Both the position numbers and the translations under genes were made by a program. Shown piece after piece: positions 9,520 to 18,574 of a DNA stretch of 64,000 nucleotides; the stretch's first letter is position 1; every line of letters starts with the position of its first letter. A model generated the notes under the pieces. The model was not told the DNA's origin, did not search any database, and saw only the letters and a list, made by a program, of their open reading frames with translations. The stretch is taken from assembly GCF_037026715.1 (NCBI RefSeq), contig NZ_JBANCG010000004.1, forward strand, positions 186,001 through 250,000, written 5' to 3'. This stretch comes from Breoghania sp037026715 (GTDB lineage: Bacteria > Pseudomonadota > Alphaproteobacteria > Rhizobiales > Stappiaceae).

Positions 9520-9554
9520 CGTTAGTAACGCCGTTTGGTTAGAACTTCGCTAAC
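9520..9554. promoter_or_regulatory. Two short palindromes upstream of the Wzz gene
   Basis: CGTTAGTAACG (9520-9530) is a perfect palindrome, and 8 bases later GTTAG-N7-CTAAC (9538-9554) is an inverted repeat using the same half-site. Both lie within 70 bases upstream of the leftward Wzz start. They may be operator sites for the polysaccharide genes. No known factor is assigned. Confidence 0.3.
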
Positions 9555-9593
9555 GTCAACTTGAAACGCGCCACTCGGCCTGACGGGCGTCCC

Positions 9594-10901
9594 TCAATCT
9601 GCTCCGCCAGCTCGCGGCGCGGGCGCACGCGGCAGCAACGCCGCCAGGATGAAGAGCATCCACGTCAGCGAGTAGCCGCGAAACCAGCTGCTTTCGAGCA
9701 TGTTGTGACAGGCGACCGTGAGAACGAGTGTCATGGACAGCCAGCACAGCGCCGGGTTGCGCCAGGCGATGCGGGCGGCCGAGAAAAATGCCGCCACGAT
9801 CAGCGCCAGAAGGATGGCCAGGCCGACGATGCCGTTTTCCACCAGCACGTCGAGATAGCCGTTATGGGCCTGAAGCAGGCCGACGACGAAGCCCGGTGCC
9901 TCGCGCTCGACGATCGATCCGGCGCCGATCCCCCAGAACGAGGAATACCCCTGCCCGAGGATCGGACTGCGACCGATGACATCCAGAACAAACTGCCAGA
10001 TGACGGTGCGCCCGGTGAAGGTCTCGTCGCCGAAGAGCAGCATGGAGAGCTCTTCGAAGCCGAAACGCGTCATGGCGGAGAGATAGAACCAGCCGGCAAG
10101 CGCGAACGCGAGGCAGAACAGCAGGAACAGGGCGGCGTTCATCCTGAGCGGGCGGGTGATCAGGATGGTCACGCCGATGATCGCGGGAAGCAGGACGGCG
10201 AGGCCGAGCGAGGTCTTGGACCGGCTTTCCACCAGCGCATAGAAGGCGGCCAGCAGAAGAGCCAGGAAGAGGGCCCGCAGTCGTCCGCGCTTCGTCGCCG
10301 CGCCGTAGATGCAGAAGAGGACCGCGAAGGCCATGGCGGCGCCGAGGCCGTTCTTCTGGGAATAGATGCCCTCGTGACCGATGGGCCCCGGCGGCGTTGT
10401 CAGCACGACGGCCAGGTTGATGACGACCGTCGCGGCGATCACCGCAAGAACCCGGTCTAGCGCGGCGTCGCGATCATCCGCCAGCACGATGGACATGCCC
10501 AGCGACAGCACCACGATCGCCTGCAGCACAAGCCGCCGGAAGGCGATGCCGGGCACCGGCGACCACAGCACGCTGAGGGCAGCGAAGGCCAGATAGATGA
10601 GCAGCAGCAGCGTGACGGGATCGGCCATGAGCCGGCCGAGGTGCCTGAAATTGTGCGCGGCAGCCGCCACGGTCGCGGCGAAAACGCCGATCCAGAACAA
10701 CTGGTTGAGAACATTCGACTGGGAAGCCGCGACGTTGATGTCGACATCGGCGCCGGCACCGCCCCATTGCATCAGGAACGGCGAGACGAGCAGCGCATAG
10801 GCGAGGATAAGCGCCGGGATCCAGCGCAGGACAAGTCCCGCGAAGGCATGCGCCTCGACCGGACGCGCAACGATGGGCTCGGAATAGCGATCGTCCGTCA
10901 C
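9594..10901 (-). CDS. O-antigen ligase/polymerase family membrane protein (Wzy-like)
   Basis: A polytopic membrane protein of 435 residues with ten or more hydrophobic helices and a large periplasmic loop near residues 300-370. The loop contains LLQAHNGYLDVLVENG, the His-Asn-rich segment characteristic of the Wzy_C/WaaL (O-antigen ligase) superfamily. Members either polymerise repeat units or ligate polymer to an acceptor in the periplasm. I place the start at GTG 10901 (VTDDRYSEP); the frame is open to 10973 but the extra residues are Arg/Pro-rich and unlike a protein N-terminus. It lies 109 bases downstream of the GH5 gene's far side and precedes the Wzz gene on the same strand, fitting one leftward operon. 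Confidence 0.8.
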   Translation of the reverse strand: MTDDRYSEPIVARPVEAHAFAGLVLRWIPALILAYALLVSPFLMQWGGAGADVDINVAASQSNVLNQLFWIGVFAATVAAAAHNFRHLGRLMADPVTLLLLIYLAFAALSVLWSPVPGIAFRRLVLQAIVVLSLGMSIVLADDRDAALDRVLAVIAATVVINLAVVLTTPPGPIGHEGIYSQKNGLGAAMAFAVLFCIYGAATKRGRLRALFLALLLAAFYALVESRSKTSLGLAVLLPAIIGVTILITRPLRMNAALFLLFCLAFALAGWFYLSAMTRFGFEELSMLLFGDETFTGRTVIWQFVLDVIGRSPILGQGYSSFWGIGAGSIVEREAPGFVVGLLQAHNGYLDVLVENGIVGLAILLALIVAAFFSAARIAWRNPALCWLSMTLVLTVACHNMLESSWFRGYSLTWMLFILAALLPRAPAPRAGGAD

Positions 10902-11042
10902 GTGGTCCCGCCGATGTCCGCAAGGTGCCGCCAGTCGCGTTCGCCCCGGGCGGTCTGGCCGCGACAATAGCATTTCCCGCGATTCGGGGCACGCGCATTG
11001 GCGGCCTGCGGCGCGATCGGGCGGCCGCGGCTCGCGATCAGG

Positions 11043-12479
11043 CTACCGTTCAAGCGCGCCGGTCTCCAGCCCCAGCGCCTCGGCCGTGCCGGCATCGACC
11101 GTGCGGCTTGCATTGTCGGCAAGCAGGCCGAAACCCTTCGTGTAGTCCCACAAGGCCCAGCCGAAGCCGTGGCGTTCGGCGGCTTCGCGCACGTCCTTCA
11201 GCCACCGCAGGCGGCTGCCGTCGTCAGGGATATCCTGCGGCCAGCGGATGGCGCTGAATTCCCCAAGCACGATCCGGTCAGGGGCAATGCCGTGCGCCTC
11301 GGCCCAGTCGGAAACGGTATCGAACCGGCGCTCGATCATGTCCGGTCCGGGTTTCTGCCTGCCGTAATAGTCGTCAACCTGCGCCTTGGCGGCGGCGAAG
11401 GCATCGGTCGGCTGCGGGCTGCCTTGCCTTGTCAGCCGGGCGAGATGGGCCTTTGTCAGGGCAAGCGTCTTGTCGATGCTGCCGCTCGTTGCGGGATAGG
11501 AGAGACCGGCTAGATAGCGCGCCGGCGGCGAGGACCAGGGCAGCGACTGGTGTGTGAAATAATAGGGCTCGTAGAAATGAAAGTCGTAGAGCGTTGCCGC
11601 GTCGTAGGCGGCGGGATCGAGCCGCACCAGACCGTCGACCGACGACCAGCACCCGCCTGTCAGAACGAGAGCAAGAGACGGAGCTGCCGTCCGCACAGCC
11701 TTAAACAGTCGCCTCTGGGAAATGGTCCAGTCTTCGCCATCGCCGCGAACGCACTTCGGCTGCGGCTCGTTCATCAGTTCCAGCGCGACGCTGTCGGCAG
11801 GAAGACCGGCGAGCCGGCCCGCAACCTCGACCAGAAAGGACCGGTAGCGCAAGAATTTCCCGCCGTGCGGATCGGCGAGAATGTCGGCCGGACGCCAGAC
11901 GGAGGAATAGGTTGCGGGGTGGATGTCGACGAGAACGGAGAGCCCGTGCCCCTGCAGGCGCACGACCCATTGCCGAAGGTCGTCAAGCAGCAGCTGCTCG
12001 TCGCTGTCGGTTGCCGCCAGAAACGGCCCGGCATCGACGGGAAGCCGCACGAAGTCGAAGCCAAGCGCCACGAGCCGGTCGAGTTCAGCATCCGACATGT
12101 GCGCCAGCTCGCCGTCGAAGGGCGGCCAGAGATAGTGCCCGGGCCGCGCCGGATCTGAGCGCGAGAAGCTCTGCTGGCGCGAGAGATTGACGCCACGACG
12201 GAAACGGGGAAGACGCGGGGCCTCGACCGCCTTGCCGGCGGCAGGGCCGGTCCCGCCAACCGGTGCGGCCTGCGCGGACTTCGGCGATGCCATCGGCCCG
12301 GCCGGTTTCGATGCGGCAGGGATTTCGGATGCCGCGACCATTGCCGAGGGGAGAGCGGGAGCCGAAGAGGGAGCGGGTGGCGGCATCATCAGCGCCAGGG
12401 CGATGACGACCGAGGACAGGATGCCGGCCACTGCGACGAGAAGCCCCCGCCAGTGCCGGTGATACCCGCCGGCCTTCAT
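11043..12479 (-). CDS. Membrane-anchored glycoside hydrolase family 5 (cellulase-like)
   Basis: A 478-residue protein with a single N-terminal membrane helix (about 13-32), an Ala/Pro-rich linker (about 33-90) and a GH5 TIM barrel (about 95-465). The catalytic acid/base is E238 in LMNEPQ and the nucleophile is E407 in LGEFSAIRW, both matching the clan GH-A pattern. Topology suggests the barrel faces the periplasm. Such enzymes in polysaccharide loci cut beta-linked glucan-like polymers to control chain length or clear misplaced polymer. Its ATG overlaps the stop of the upstream GT4 gene (TGATG at 12477-12481), so the two are translationally coupled. Confidence 0.85.
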   Translation of the reverse strand: MKAGGYHRHWRGLLVAVAGILSSVVIALALMMPPPAPSSAPALPSAMVAASEIPAASKPAGPMASPKSAQAAPVGGTGPAAGKAVEAPRLPRFRRGVNLSRQQSFSRSDPARPGHYLWPPFDGELAHMSDAELDRLVALGFDFVRLPVDAGPFLAATDSDEQLLLDDLRQWVVRLQGHGLSVLVDIHPATYSSVWRPADILADPHGGKFLRYRSFLVEVAGRLAGLPADSVALELMNEPQPKCVRGDGEDWTISQRRLFKAVRTAAPSLALVLTGGCWSSVDGLVRLDPAAYDAATLYDFHFYEPYYFTHQSLPWSSPPARYLAGLSYPATSGSIDKTLALTKAHLARLTRQGSPQPTDAFAAAKAQVDDYYGRQKPGPDMIERRFDTVSDWAEAHGIAPDRIVLGEFSAIRWPQDIPDDGSRLRWLKDVREAAERHGFGWALWDYTKGFGLLADNASRTVDAGTAEALGLETGALER

Positions 12480-13705
12480 CAGGCGCTCCGGGCGAATGTG
12501 AGGAGGTCGTTGCGGTAGCGCGCCAACACGGCCGCAGGATCGAACCGTTCCAGCATCTCGCCGGCGCTGCGGCCGATCGTTTCGCGGTAGTGCGCGTTGC
12601 GCGCAAGCAGGTCATCGAGCGCGGCAGCGATTTCCGACACGTCGCCCGGCGTCGCCGCCCTGCCGACGTCCAGACCGTCGAGATAGCCGTCGATCCCCGT
12701 TCCCCGGCCGTAGAGGATGGGGATGCCGGCAAAAAGCGCTTCGAGATAGACCATGCCGAAGGTCTCGTTGAAGCTCGGCAGGACGAGGCCGAGATAGTGC
12801 GGCAGCGCCGATGTCAGGGCGTCATTGTCCATGCGGCCGAGCAGGCGGACGCAATCGGACAGCCCCGCCTTGCCGATCTGCGCCTTGACAGCGGCGACGC
12901 TCTCGTCCGTGCCGCCGCCGATCAGATCGAGGCCGATTTCGGGATGGGCGGCATGGTGGCGCCGGAAGGCCTCGAGCATGCTGTCGAAGCCCTTGCGCCC
13001 GCGAATATCGAAGTTGAATACGCTGACAAAACGTGGCTGCGGCGCGCACACCGGGATCGCGCCCCTCGTGTTGGTCACGATATTGGGCAGCAGCACCTGC
13101 TTGGCCGGGTCGATATCGAGATGCGCCTCCAGGATCGGACGGAACCAGGCAGAGACGTAGTAGATCCGTTGCGCGCGGTCGGCGACGCGCTGAAGGCGCG
13201 GACGATAGCCGGGCTTGAAGCGCAGGATCTTGCTTTCCGCCTCCCCGCGCACGGAGACCAGCAGCGTGACATCTTCGCCCAGATGCTCGGCGAGCCACAG
13301 GCCGGCCAGTCCCTCGAAGGCGAACTTGTGGGCGTGGATGATGTCCGGGCGCAGGCCCTCGCTTTCCAGCATGGCGGCGATCCGCCGGCCCACCGCCTCC
13401 ATGGCACGCGCAAGGCCGATACCGAACGGCGGCGCGAAATACCGGAAGGCGAAGAGGCGCACGCCGCCGACCATGCCGCAATCGCGAAAATGGGTCCGGT
13501 CAGGGCGGCTGGTGCGCGTGGTGGAAACCACGATATGGCGGGCATCGGGCGTGCCGGCGACGAGCCGTTCGACCGCCGTCGTCGTCGGGCCGCGATGGGG
13601 ATCGGGATAGTCCGCACTGATGTGCAGCACCAACGGCTTTTCCCTCGGTTCCGGCTGTCGCGCCGGTCCTGTCGGAGCCGCAGTCGCGGCTTGCGTCATT
13701 GCCAT
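12479..13705 (-). CDS. Glycosyltransferase family 4
   Basis: A 408-residue GT-B-fold retaining glycosyltransferase. The C-terminal nucleotide-sugar-binding domain carries PSFNETFGMVYLEALFAG, the E-x7-E motif of family 4, preceded by VSVFNFDIRGRKGFD at the start of the second Rossmann domain. The start at 13705 is chosen because GGAG lies nine bases upstream and the preceding in-frame residues look non-coding; ATG 13699 is an alternative. It is the first gene of the leftward row GT4-GH5-Wzy-Wzz. Sugar donor and linkage are unknown. Confidence 0.86.
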   Translation of the reverse strand: MAMTQAATAAPTGPARQPEPREKPLVLHISADYPDPHRGPTTTAVERLVAGTPDARHIVVSTTRTSRPDRTHFRDCGMVGGVRLFAFRYFAPPFGIGLARAMEAVGRRIAAMLESEGLRPDIIHAHKFAFEGLAGLWLAEHLGEDVTLLVSVRGEAESKILRFKPGYRPRLQRVADRAQRIYYVSAWFRPILEAHLDIDPAKQVLLPNIVTNTRGAIPVCAPQPRFVSVFNFDIRGRKGFDSMLEAFRRHHAAHPEIGLDLIGGGTDESVAAVKAQIGKAGLSDCVRLLGRMDNDALTSALPHYLGLVLPSFNETFGMVYLEALFAGIPILYGRGTGIDGYLDGLDVGRAATPGDVSEIAAALDDLLARNAHYRETIGRSAGEMLERFDPAAVLARYRNDLLTFARSA

Positions 13706-13968
13706 TGGAGGAGGCTCCGGCTGATTGTCTGGAACGCGGGTCCCGAACGGTTGTCCGGAACGCTTATGGCACCGGCGACCCGCCGCCTTCGCGCGCAAGG
13801 TAGGCCGATATGGTTAAGATCCCGTGGCTTGCGGCGGCCTTACGACTCTTGCGCCTGTTGCGGCCGGCGACGCCACGGACATCGAGAAAATCCTCGGGAC
13901 ATTTACGGAGAGTCCACTATTCCCTGTCATTTTCCCTTACGACCGATCCCGATGCCGGAGCGAGCTCG

Positions 13969-15204
13969 ATGGCCCGATTGCTGTTCGACACAAGAGATAT
14001 CGCCAAGGCGCCTTTCGACCTCAAGCAAAAAGAGGCTATCTCCGGGATGACTTGTGAGATTTCGGACGAAATCCCGCAAGAAATACTGGCTTCGCGCGAG
14101 ATCGTCCATGTCGTGCGCCAGTATGCGCCGGGCATCGGCGGACTGGAAGAGTTCGTCGCCAAGCTGGCGGAGCATCAACGCTCCACCTTTCGCAAGGTTC
14201 GCGTCGTAACCTGCGACCGGATCTTCGCCAGACCGGAGGAGCGGCTGCCGGCTCGCGAGACCATCAACGGCGTCGAGGTCGTGCGGCTGCCCTATGTCGG
14301 GTCGCGCCGCTATCCGATCGTGCCAGGACTGTGGCGGGCGCTGGCGGGGGCGGACATCGTGCATGTGCATGCGATCGACTTCGCCTTCGACGCTCTCGCC
14401 CTCACCCGGGTGCGGCGCAGGCGGGTGGTGATCGCGACGACCCACGGCGGCTTCTTCCATACCGCCCGGTTCGCGACACTGAAGAAGATCTGGTTTGCAA
14501 CGCTGACCCGCGCCTCCGTTCGCGGCTACGACGCGCTGGTCTGCTGCAGCGCCTCGGACCTCGCCCGCTTCGCCCCCATCGCGTCCGGGCGCGCGCGGCT
14601 GATCGTGAACGGGGTGGACGTGGATAAGTTCGCCGGGGCCAGTGCGCCGAAGCTCTCCCGCAACATGGTGACGCTCGGGCGCTTCTCCTCCAACAAGCGG
14701 CTTGACCGGCTGATCGAGGTTGCAGCATTGCTGAGGAAGGAGGATCCGGCATGGCATCTCGATGTCTGCGGCGTTCCGGCCGACATGTCGGCGCAAGCGC
14801 TCAATGCGCTGATCGCGCAGCGCAACCTTCAAGACCATGTCACGCTGCATGTCGGCCTGCCGCATGAAGGCGTGCGCGAGGTTCTGAGCCGCAATTCCTT
14901 TTTCGTCAGCGCCTCCGAATACGAGGGCTTTGGCCTGGCGCTGATCGAGGCGATGAGCGCCGGCCTTCTGCCTGTCGTTCATGCCAATGCCGCCTATGCC
15001 GCGTTCGCCGAAGCCCATCCGGGCATCGACATCTGCGACTTTTCCAAGCCTGAGGAAGCCGCGGCGCGGCTTGCGGCCAGCCACCGGGGGGCAACCAAGG
15101 ACCTCGACGCGCTGCGCCGGCAGGCGGTGGAAACCGCACAGATCTATTCCTGGGAGCGGGTGAAACGCGAATACGACCGCGTCTATGCGGCCGCGCTTGC
15201 TTGA
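13969..15204 (+). CDS. Glycosyltransferase family 4
   Basis: A 411-residue GT-B glycosyltransferase beginning MARLLFDTRDI. A glycine-rich acceptor-side loop (YAPGIGGLEEF) lies near residue 55, TLGRFSSNKRLDRLI starts the donor domain, and SASEYEGFGLALIEAMSAG supplies the E-x7-E motif that contacts the sugar nucleotide. The frame is open upstream to 13810, but that stretch is Arg/Leu-rich with no family similarity; the chosen ATG has GGAG nine bases upstream. It is divergent from the other GT4 gene and is followed after 82 bases by the WecG/TagA gene in the same direction, suggesting a two-gene rightward operon. Confidence 0.87.
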   Translation: MARLLFDTRDIAKAPFDLKQKEAISGMTCEISDEIPQEILASREIVHVVRQYAPGIGGLEEFVAKLAEHQRSTFRKVRVVTCDRIFARPEERLPARETINGVEVVRLPYVGSRRYPIVPGLWRALAGADIVHVHAIDFAFDALALTRVRRRRVVIATTHGGFFHTARFATLKKIWFATLTRASVRGYDALVCCSASDLARFAPIASGRARLIVNGVDVDKFAGASAPKLSRNMVTLGRFSSNKRLDRLIEVAALLRKEDPAWHLDVCGVPADMSAQALNALIAQRNLQDHVTLHVGLPHEGVREVLSRNSFFVSASEYEGFGLALIEAMSAGLLPVVHANAAYAAFAEAHPGIDICDFSKPEEAAARLAASHRGATKDLDALRRQAVETAQIYSWERVKREYDRVYAAALA

Positions 15205-15286
15205 ACTGAATTGATTGAAAAGACTTGTTTCCCGGCCGGTCAGACGTAACTGTCCGGCAGACATTTCCCGCAAGAGGTGGCCATAG

Positions 15287-16078
15287 GTGTCGTCCAACGT
15301 CCCCGCGTCCGACCAATGCGACACTGCGACGATCCGGATCGGACCGCTTACCTTGCAGCGGCTTGAGAGGGACGGAGCGATCGCGCTCGTCGGTGCGGCG
15401 GTCGCGGAGCGGCGCAAGCTCGATCTTGCCATCTGCAATGCGCACACCGTCCTGCTCGCGATCGACGACAGTTCCTATGCCGATACCCTGAACCGCATGA
15501 CGCTTCTGAACGACGGGGTGGGCGTCAATCTGGCAAGCCGCATGGTGAGCGGCGCGCCGTTCCCAGCAAACCTGAACGGCACCGACCTGATCCCCGAGCT
15601 CCTGTCCCGCATCGGCAGGCCCCTGCGCCTGTTTCTGCTGGGCGCCTCGCAAGCCTCCGTGGAGGGCGCCGCCCGCCATATCGCGGACACCTATCCCGAT
15701 CACGAGATCGCGGGCTTCCGGAACGGCTATTTCGCCGGCGAGGAAATCGACGGGATCATCGAGACGATCAATGCAGGCAAGGTCGACCTGCTGATGGTCG
15801 CGATGGGCAATCCGCGTCAGGAGCGATTCATCACCGCCAATCGCGACCGGCTGGATGCGACGGTCTGCATCGGCGTCGGCGCGCTGTTCGACTTCATGTC
15901 GGGATCCGTCGTCCGCGCGCCGAAGTTCATGCGGATGCTGGGCCTTGAGTGGCTTTTCCGACTGATGCAGGAGCCGGGCCGGCTCGGGCGACGCTATTTC
16001 ATCGGGATCCCGCGGTTCCTTCTGGCCACGCTGCGCCTGCCGCGCGACCGAGACACGCTCGGCAAACGCCCGATGTGA
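15287..16078 (+). CDS. WecG/TagA/CpsF family glycosyltransferase
   Basis: A 263-residue GT26-family enzyme starting at GTG 15287, with AGAGG about ten bases upstream. The conserved blocks are LNDGVGVNLASRM near residue 75, LMVAMGNPRQERFI near 165 and CIGVGALFDFMSG near 190, which form the nucleotide-sugar pocket of this family (UDP-ManNAcA or UDP-ManNAc transferases and relatives). The enzyme acts on the cytoplasmic face of the inner membrane on undecaprenyl-linked acceptors. It closes the exopolysaccharide locus; beyond it come a tRNA and core genes. Confidence 0.9.
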   Translation: MSSNVPASDQCDTATIRIGPLTLQRLERDGAIALVGAAVAERRKLDLAICNAHTVLLAIDDSSYADTLNRMTLLNDGVGVNLASRMVSGAPFPANLNGTDLIPELLSRIGRPLRLFLLGASQASVEGAARHIADTYPDHEIAGFRNGYFAGEEIDGIIETINAGKVDLLMVAMGNPRQERFITANRDRLDATVCIGVGALFDFMSGSVVRAPKFMRMLGLEWLFRLMQEPGRLGRRYFIGIPRFLLATLRLPRDRDTLGKRPM

Positions 16079-16200
16079 GCGAGGCCGGAAAGATCCCCCA
16101 CAGCCTGCGGGATATCAAAGCCTGAACCATCACGGCGAACGTGATACGTGTCGCGGTTGACCCCGGCGTGCCGGCTTCATCTGACTGAAAGGTGAGGAAA

Positions 16201-16276
<76 letters not shown>

Positions 16277-16499
16277 ACTCTGTACCGGGTGTTGGGAACG
16301 GCCCCGGCGCCGTTGTGTGGGCGGAAAATAGTCGTGCCCGCAGCGATGTCAAGCGGAAGATCGACCTGTTTTCAACCGAATGTCATTTCCCGCCGAAGAT
16401 CGCCGATCTTTGCCTGGGGATAACGGGACGGACCGGTGCAACCGCACCGGTCCCGAAACCCGGCGAACACGAACGGGACCTGACGAGATCCTGCCCGCC

Positions 16500-16895
16500 C
16501 TATTCGTCGTCTTCCCGCTCCACCACGATGCCCGGAACGTCGTCATCGTCGTCGTCCTCGTCATCGGGCAGGAATGCGTCGTCGTCAGTGTCGTCGATAT
16601 CCTCGATCTCGTCGTCATCGAGATCAACCTCGGTCTTGCCGGTGGACGTTGCCTCTTCGTCGGCATCCTCCAGCGACACGACAACGGCCTCCTCGACCTC
16701 CAGATCCTCCTCGTCATCCGCAACCACCGGCGCGACCTTGGCCGGCTTGCCCGCCTTCGACGGCCTAGGCCCCGTCGCCGCAGGGCTCACGATGGTGCCG
16801 CATTTCGGGCAGGTGATCGGAGATCTGTTCAGATCGAAGAATTTCGTTCCGCAACTGGGGCACAGCTGCTTTGTCCCAAGATCCGGTTTCGCCAC
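16500..16895 (-). CDS. TIGR02300 family protein with zinc ribbon and acidic tail
   Basis: A 131-residue protein with an N-terminal four-cysteine ribbon (CPSCG near residue 14, then FFDLN, then CPKCG) and a C-terminal half dominated by Asp and Glu (about residues 60-131). This is the alphaproteobacterial TIGR02300 family, named for its FYDLN motif and of unknown function. The start is GTG 16895 (VAKPDLGTK), matching the family N-terminus; the frame extends to an ATG at 16952 but those residues are not family-like. It is divergent from aroA, a recurrent arrangement in the order. A nucleic-acid-binding or protein-interaction role is possible. Confidence 0.85.
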   Translation of the reverse strand: MAKPDLGTKQLCPSCGTKFFDLNRSPITCPKCGTIVSPAATGPRPSKAGKPAKVAPVVADDEEDLEVEEAVVVSLEDADEEATSTGKTEVDLDDDEIEDIDDTDDDAFLPDDEDDDDDDVPGIVVEREDDE

Positions 16896-17224
16896 GATTT
16901 CAAACCCTGTGTAATTCGCCAATTTCGTGCTGAGCTGCGTCCCCATAAACATCGAAACGCCCCCCTGTCAAAGCGTAAAATCGGCCTTACGCGAAAACCC
17001 GAAGTCGAAGCGGATTGCCGAGATGACGAACCCCGGCCGGCGTGCTAGGAAACCGCCTCATCGCTGCGGGACCCCGATCGTCCCGTCGCGGGCCGCGATG
17101 CGCAACGGTCGCGCGTTCCGGGACGGCGAGCTTCAAGCGCCCCGCAAGCCGCCGATGAAAGCCCCCGCAAGCCGCCCCACTCCGGCAGAACGGTTTGCAC
17201 AGGACGAGGATGACGAACCTTCCC
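16896..17224. promoter_or_regulatory. Divergent region between the TIGR02300 gene and aroA, with a small inverted repeat
   Basis: This stretch should hold the promoters of both divergent genes. The one visible symmetry is GCGTAA-N8-TTACGC at 16973-16992, six-base arms with a 20-base span. No RNA gene or convincing ORF was found. No clear -35/-10 pair could be assigned. Confidence 0.3.
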
Positions 17225-18574
17225 ATGAGCCATGCGACGAAGCCGATGACCGCCCGCGCGGGCGCCCCGCTTTCCGGCACGATCCGGGTGCCGGGCGACA
17301 AGTCGATTTCCCACCGGTCCTTGATGTTCGGTACGCTTGCGGTGGGTGAAACGCGGATCGAAGGCCTGCTGGAGGCCGAGGACGTGCTCGCGACTGCCGC
17401 GGCCATGAAGGCGCTGGGCGCCAACGTGCGCCACCTCGGCCCGGGCGCGTGGAGTGTCGATGGCGTCGGCGTCGGCGGACTCAGCGAACCGGAGACGGCA
17501 CTCGATTTCGGCAATGCGGGCACGGGTGTGCGGCTGACGATGGGGATGGTGGCAAGCCACGCGCTGACGGCGACGTTCATCGGCGATGCCTCGCTCTCAC
17601 GCCGGCCGATGGGCCGGGTGCTCGACCCCTTGCGCGACATGGGCGCGGAGGTGCTGGCGCGCGCCGGCGACCGCCTGCCGCTGACCGTGCGCGGCCCTGA
17701 AACCGCCCTGCCGATCAGCTACCGGGTGCCGGTGCCCTCCGCGCAGGTGAAGTCGGCGGTCCTGCTCGCCGGGCTCAACGCGCCGGGGGTGACGACCGTC
17801 ATCGAACCCATTCCCACGCGCGACCATACAGAACGCATGCTTATCGGCTTCGGCGCCCACCTGGAGATCGAACAGGCTGCGGACGGAGAGCGGATCCTGC
17901 GGCTCACCGGCCAGCCGGACCTGAAGCCCCAGGCGATCACCGTTCCCGGCGACCCCTCCTCCGCCGCCTTCATGATCGTCGCCGCCCTCATCGTTCCCGG
18001 CTCCGACGTGACGGTTCGCGACGTGCTGCTCAACCCGCACCGCACCGGCATTCTCAAGACGCTGGAGGAGATGGGCGCCGACATTTCCATCGAGAACGTG
18101 CGCGAGACGGGCGGCGAGATGCTCGGCGACGTGCGCGCGCGCCACTCGCGGCTGAGGGGAATCACCGTGCCGGCGGAACGCGCACCCTCGATGATCGACG
18201 AGTATCCCGTTCTGGCGATGGCCGCGGCCTTTGCCGAGGGCGAGACGCGCATGCTCGGCCTGCACGAACTTACAGTGAAGGAAAGCGACCGGCTCGCGGC
18301 CGTTGCCGACGGGCTCGCCGCCAATGGCGTGCCGCACGAAAAGGGTGACGACTGGCTGACGGTCACGGGCGGTGCGCGCGTCAACGGCGGCGGCACGGTC
18401 ACCACCCACCTCGATCACCGCATCGCCATGAGTTTCCTCGTGCTTGGTCTTGCCAGCGAAAACCCGGTGAGCGTCGACGACGGGGCGCCCATCGCCACGT
18501 CCTTCCCGGACTTCAACGACCTCATGGCCGGGCTCGGCGGACGGATCGACATCCAGGCGGAAGACGCGGCATGA
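17225..18574 (+). CDS. aroA: 3-phosphoshikimate 1-carboxyvinyltransferase (EPSP synthase), class II
   Basis: This enzyme transfers enolpyruvyl from PEP to shikimate 3-phosphate in the shikimate pathway. The 449-residue protein closely follows the class II enzyme of Agrobacterium strain CP4: PGDKSISHRS near residue 20, FIGDASLSRRPMGRVL near 120, VPSAQVKSAVLLAGLN near 175 and APSMIDEYPVLAMAAAFAEG near 320. The residue that is Ala-100 in CP4, linked to glyphosate tolerance, is Gly here (codon 17519-17521, in GNAGTG). The start MSHATKP matches the CP4 N-terminus; ATG 17210 (five residues longer) is also possible. aroA overlaps cmk by four bases. Confidence 0.95.
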   Translation: MSHATKPMTARAGAPLSGTIRVPGDKSISHRSLMFGTLAVGETRIEGLLEAEDVLATAAAMKALGANVRHLGPGAWSVDGVGVGGLSEPETALDFGNAGTGVRLTMGMVASHALTATFIGDASLSRRPMGRVLDPLRDMGAEVLARAGDRLPLTVRGPETALPISYRVPVPSAQVKSAVLLAGLNAPGVTTVIEPIPTRDHTERMLIGFGAHLEIEQAADGERILRLTGQPDLKPQAITVPGDPSSAAFMIVAALIVPGSDVTVRDVLLNPHRTGILKTLEEMGADISIENVRETGGEMLGDVRARHSRLRGITVPAERAPSMIDEYPVLAMAAAFAEGETRMLGLHELTVKESDRLAAVADGLAANGVPHEKGDDWLTVTGGARVNGGGTVTTHLDHRIAMSFLVLGLASENPVSVDDGAPIATSFPDFNDLMAGLGGRIDIQAEDAA

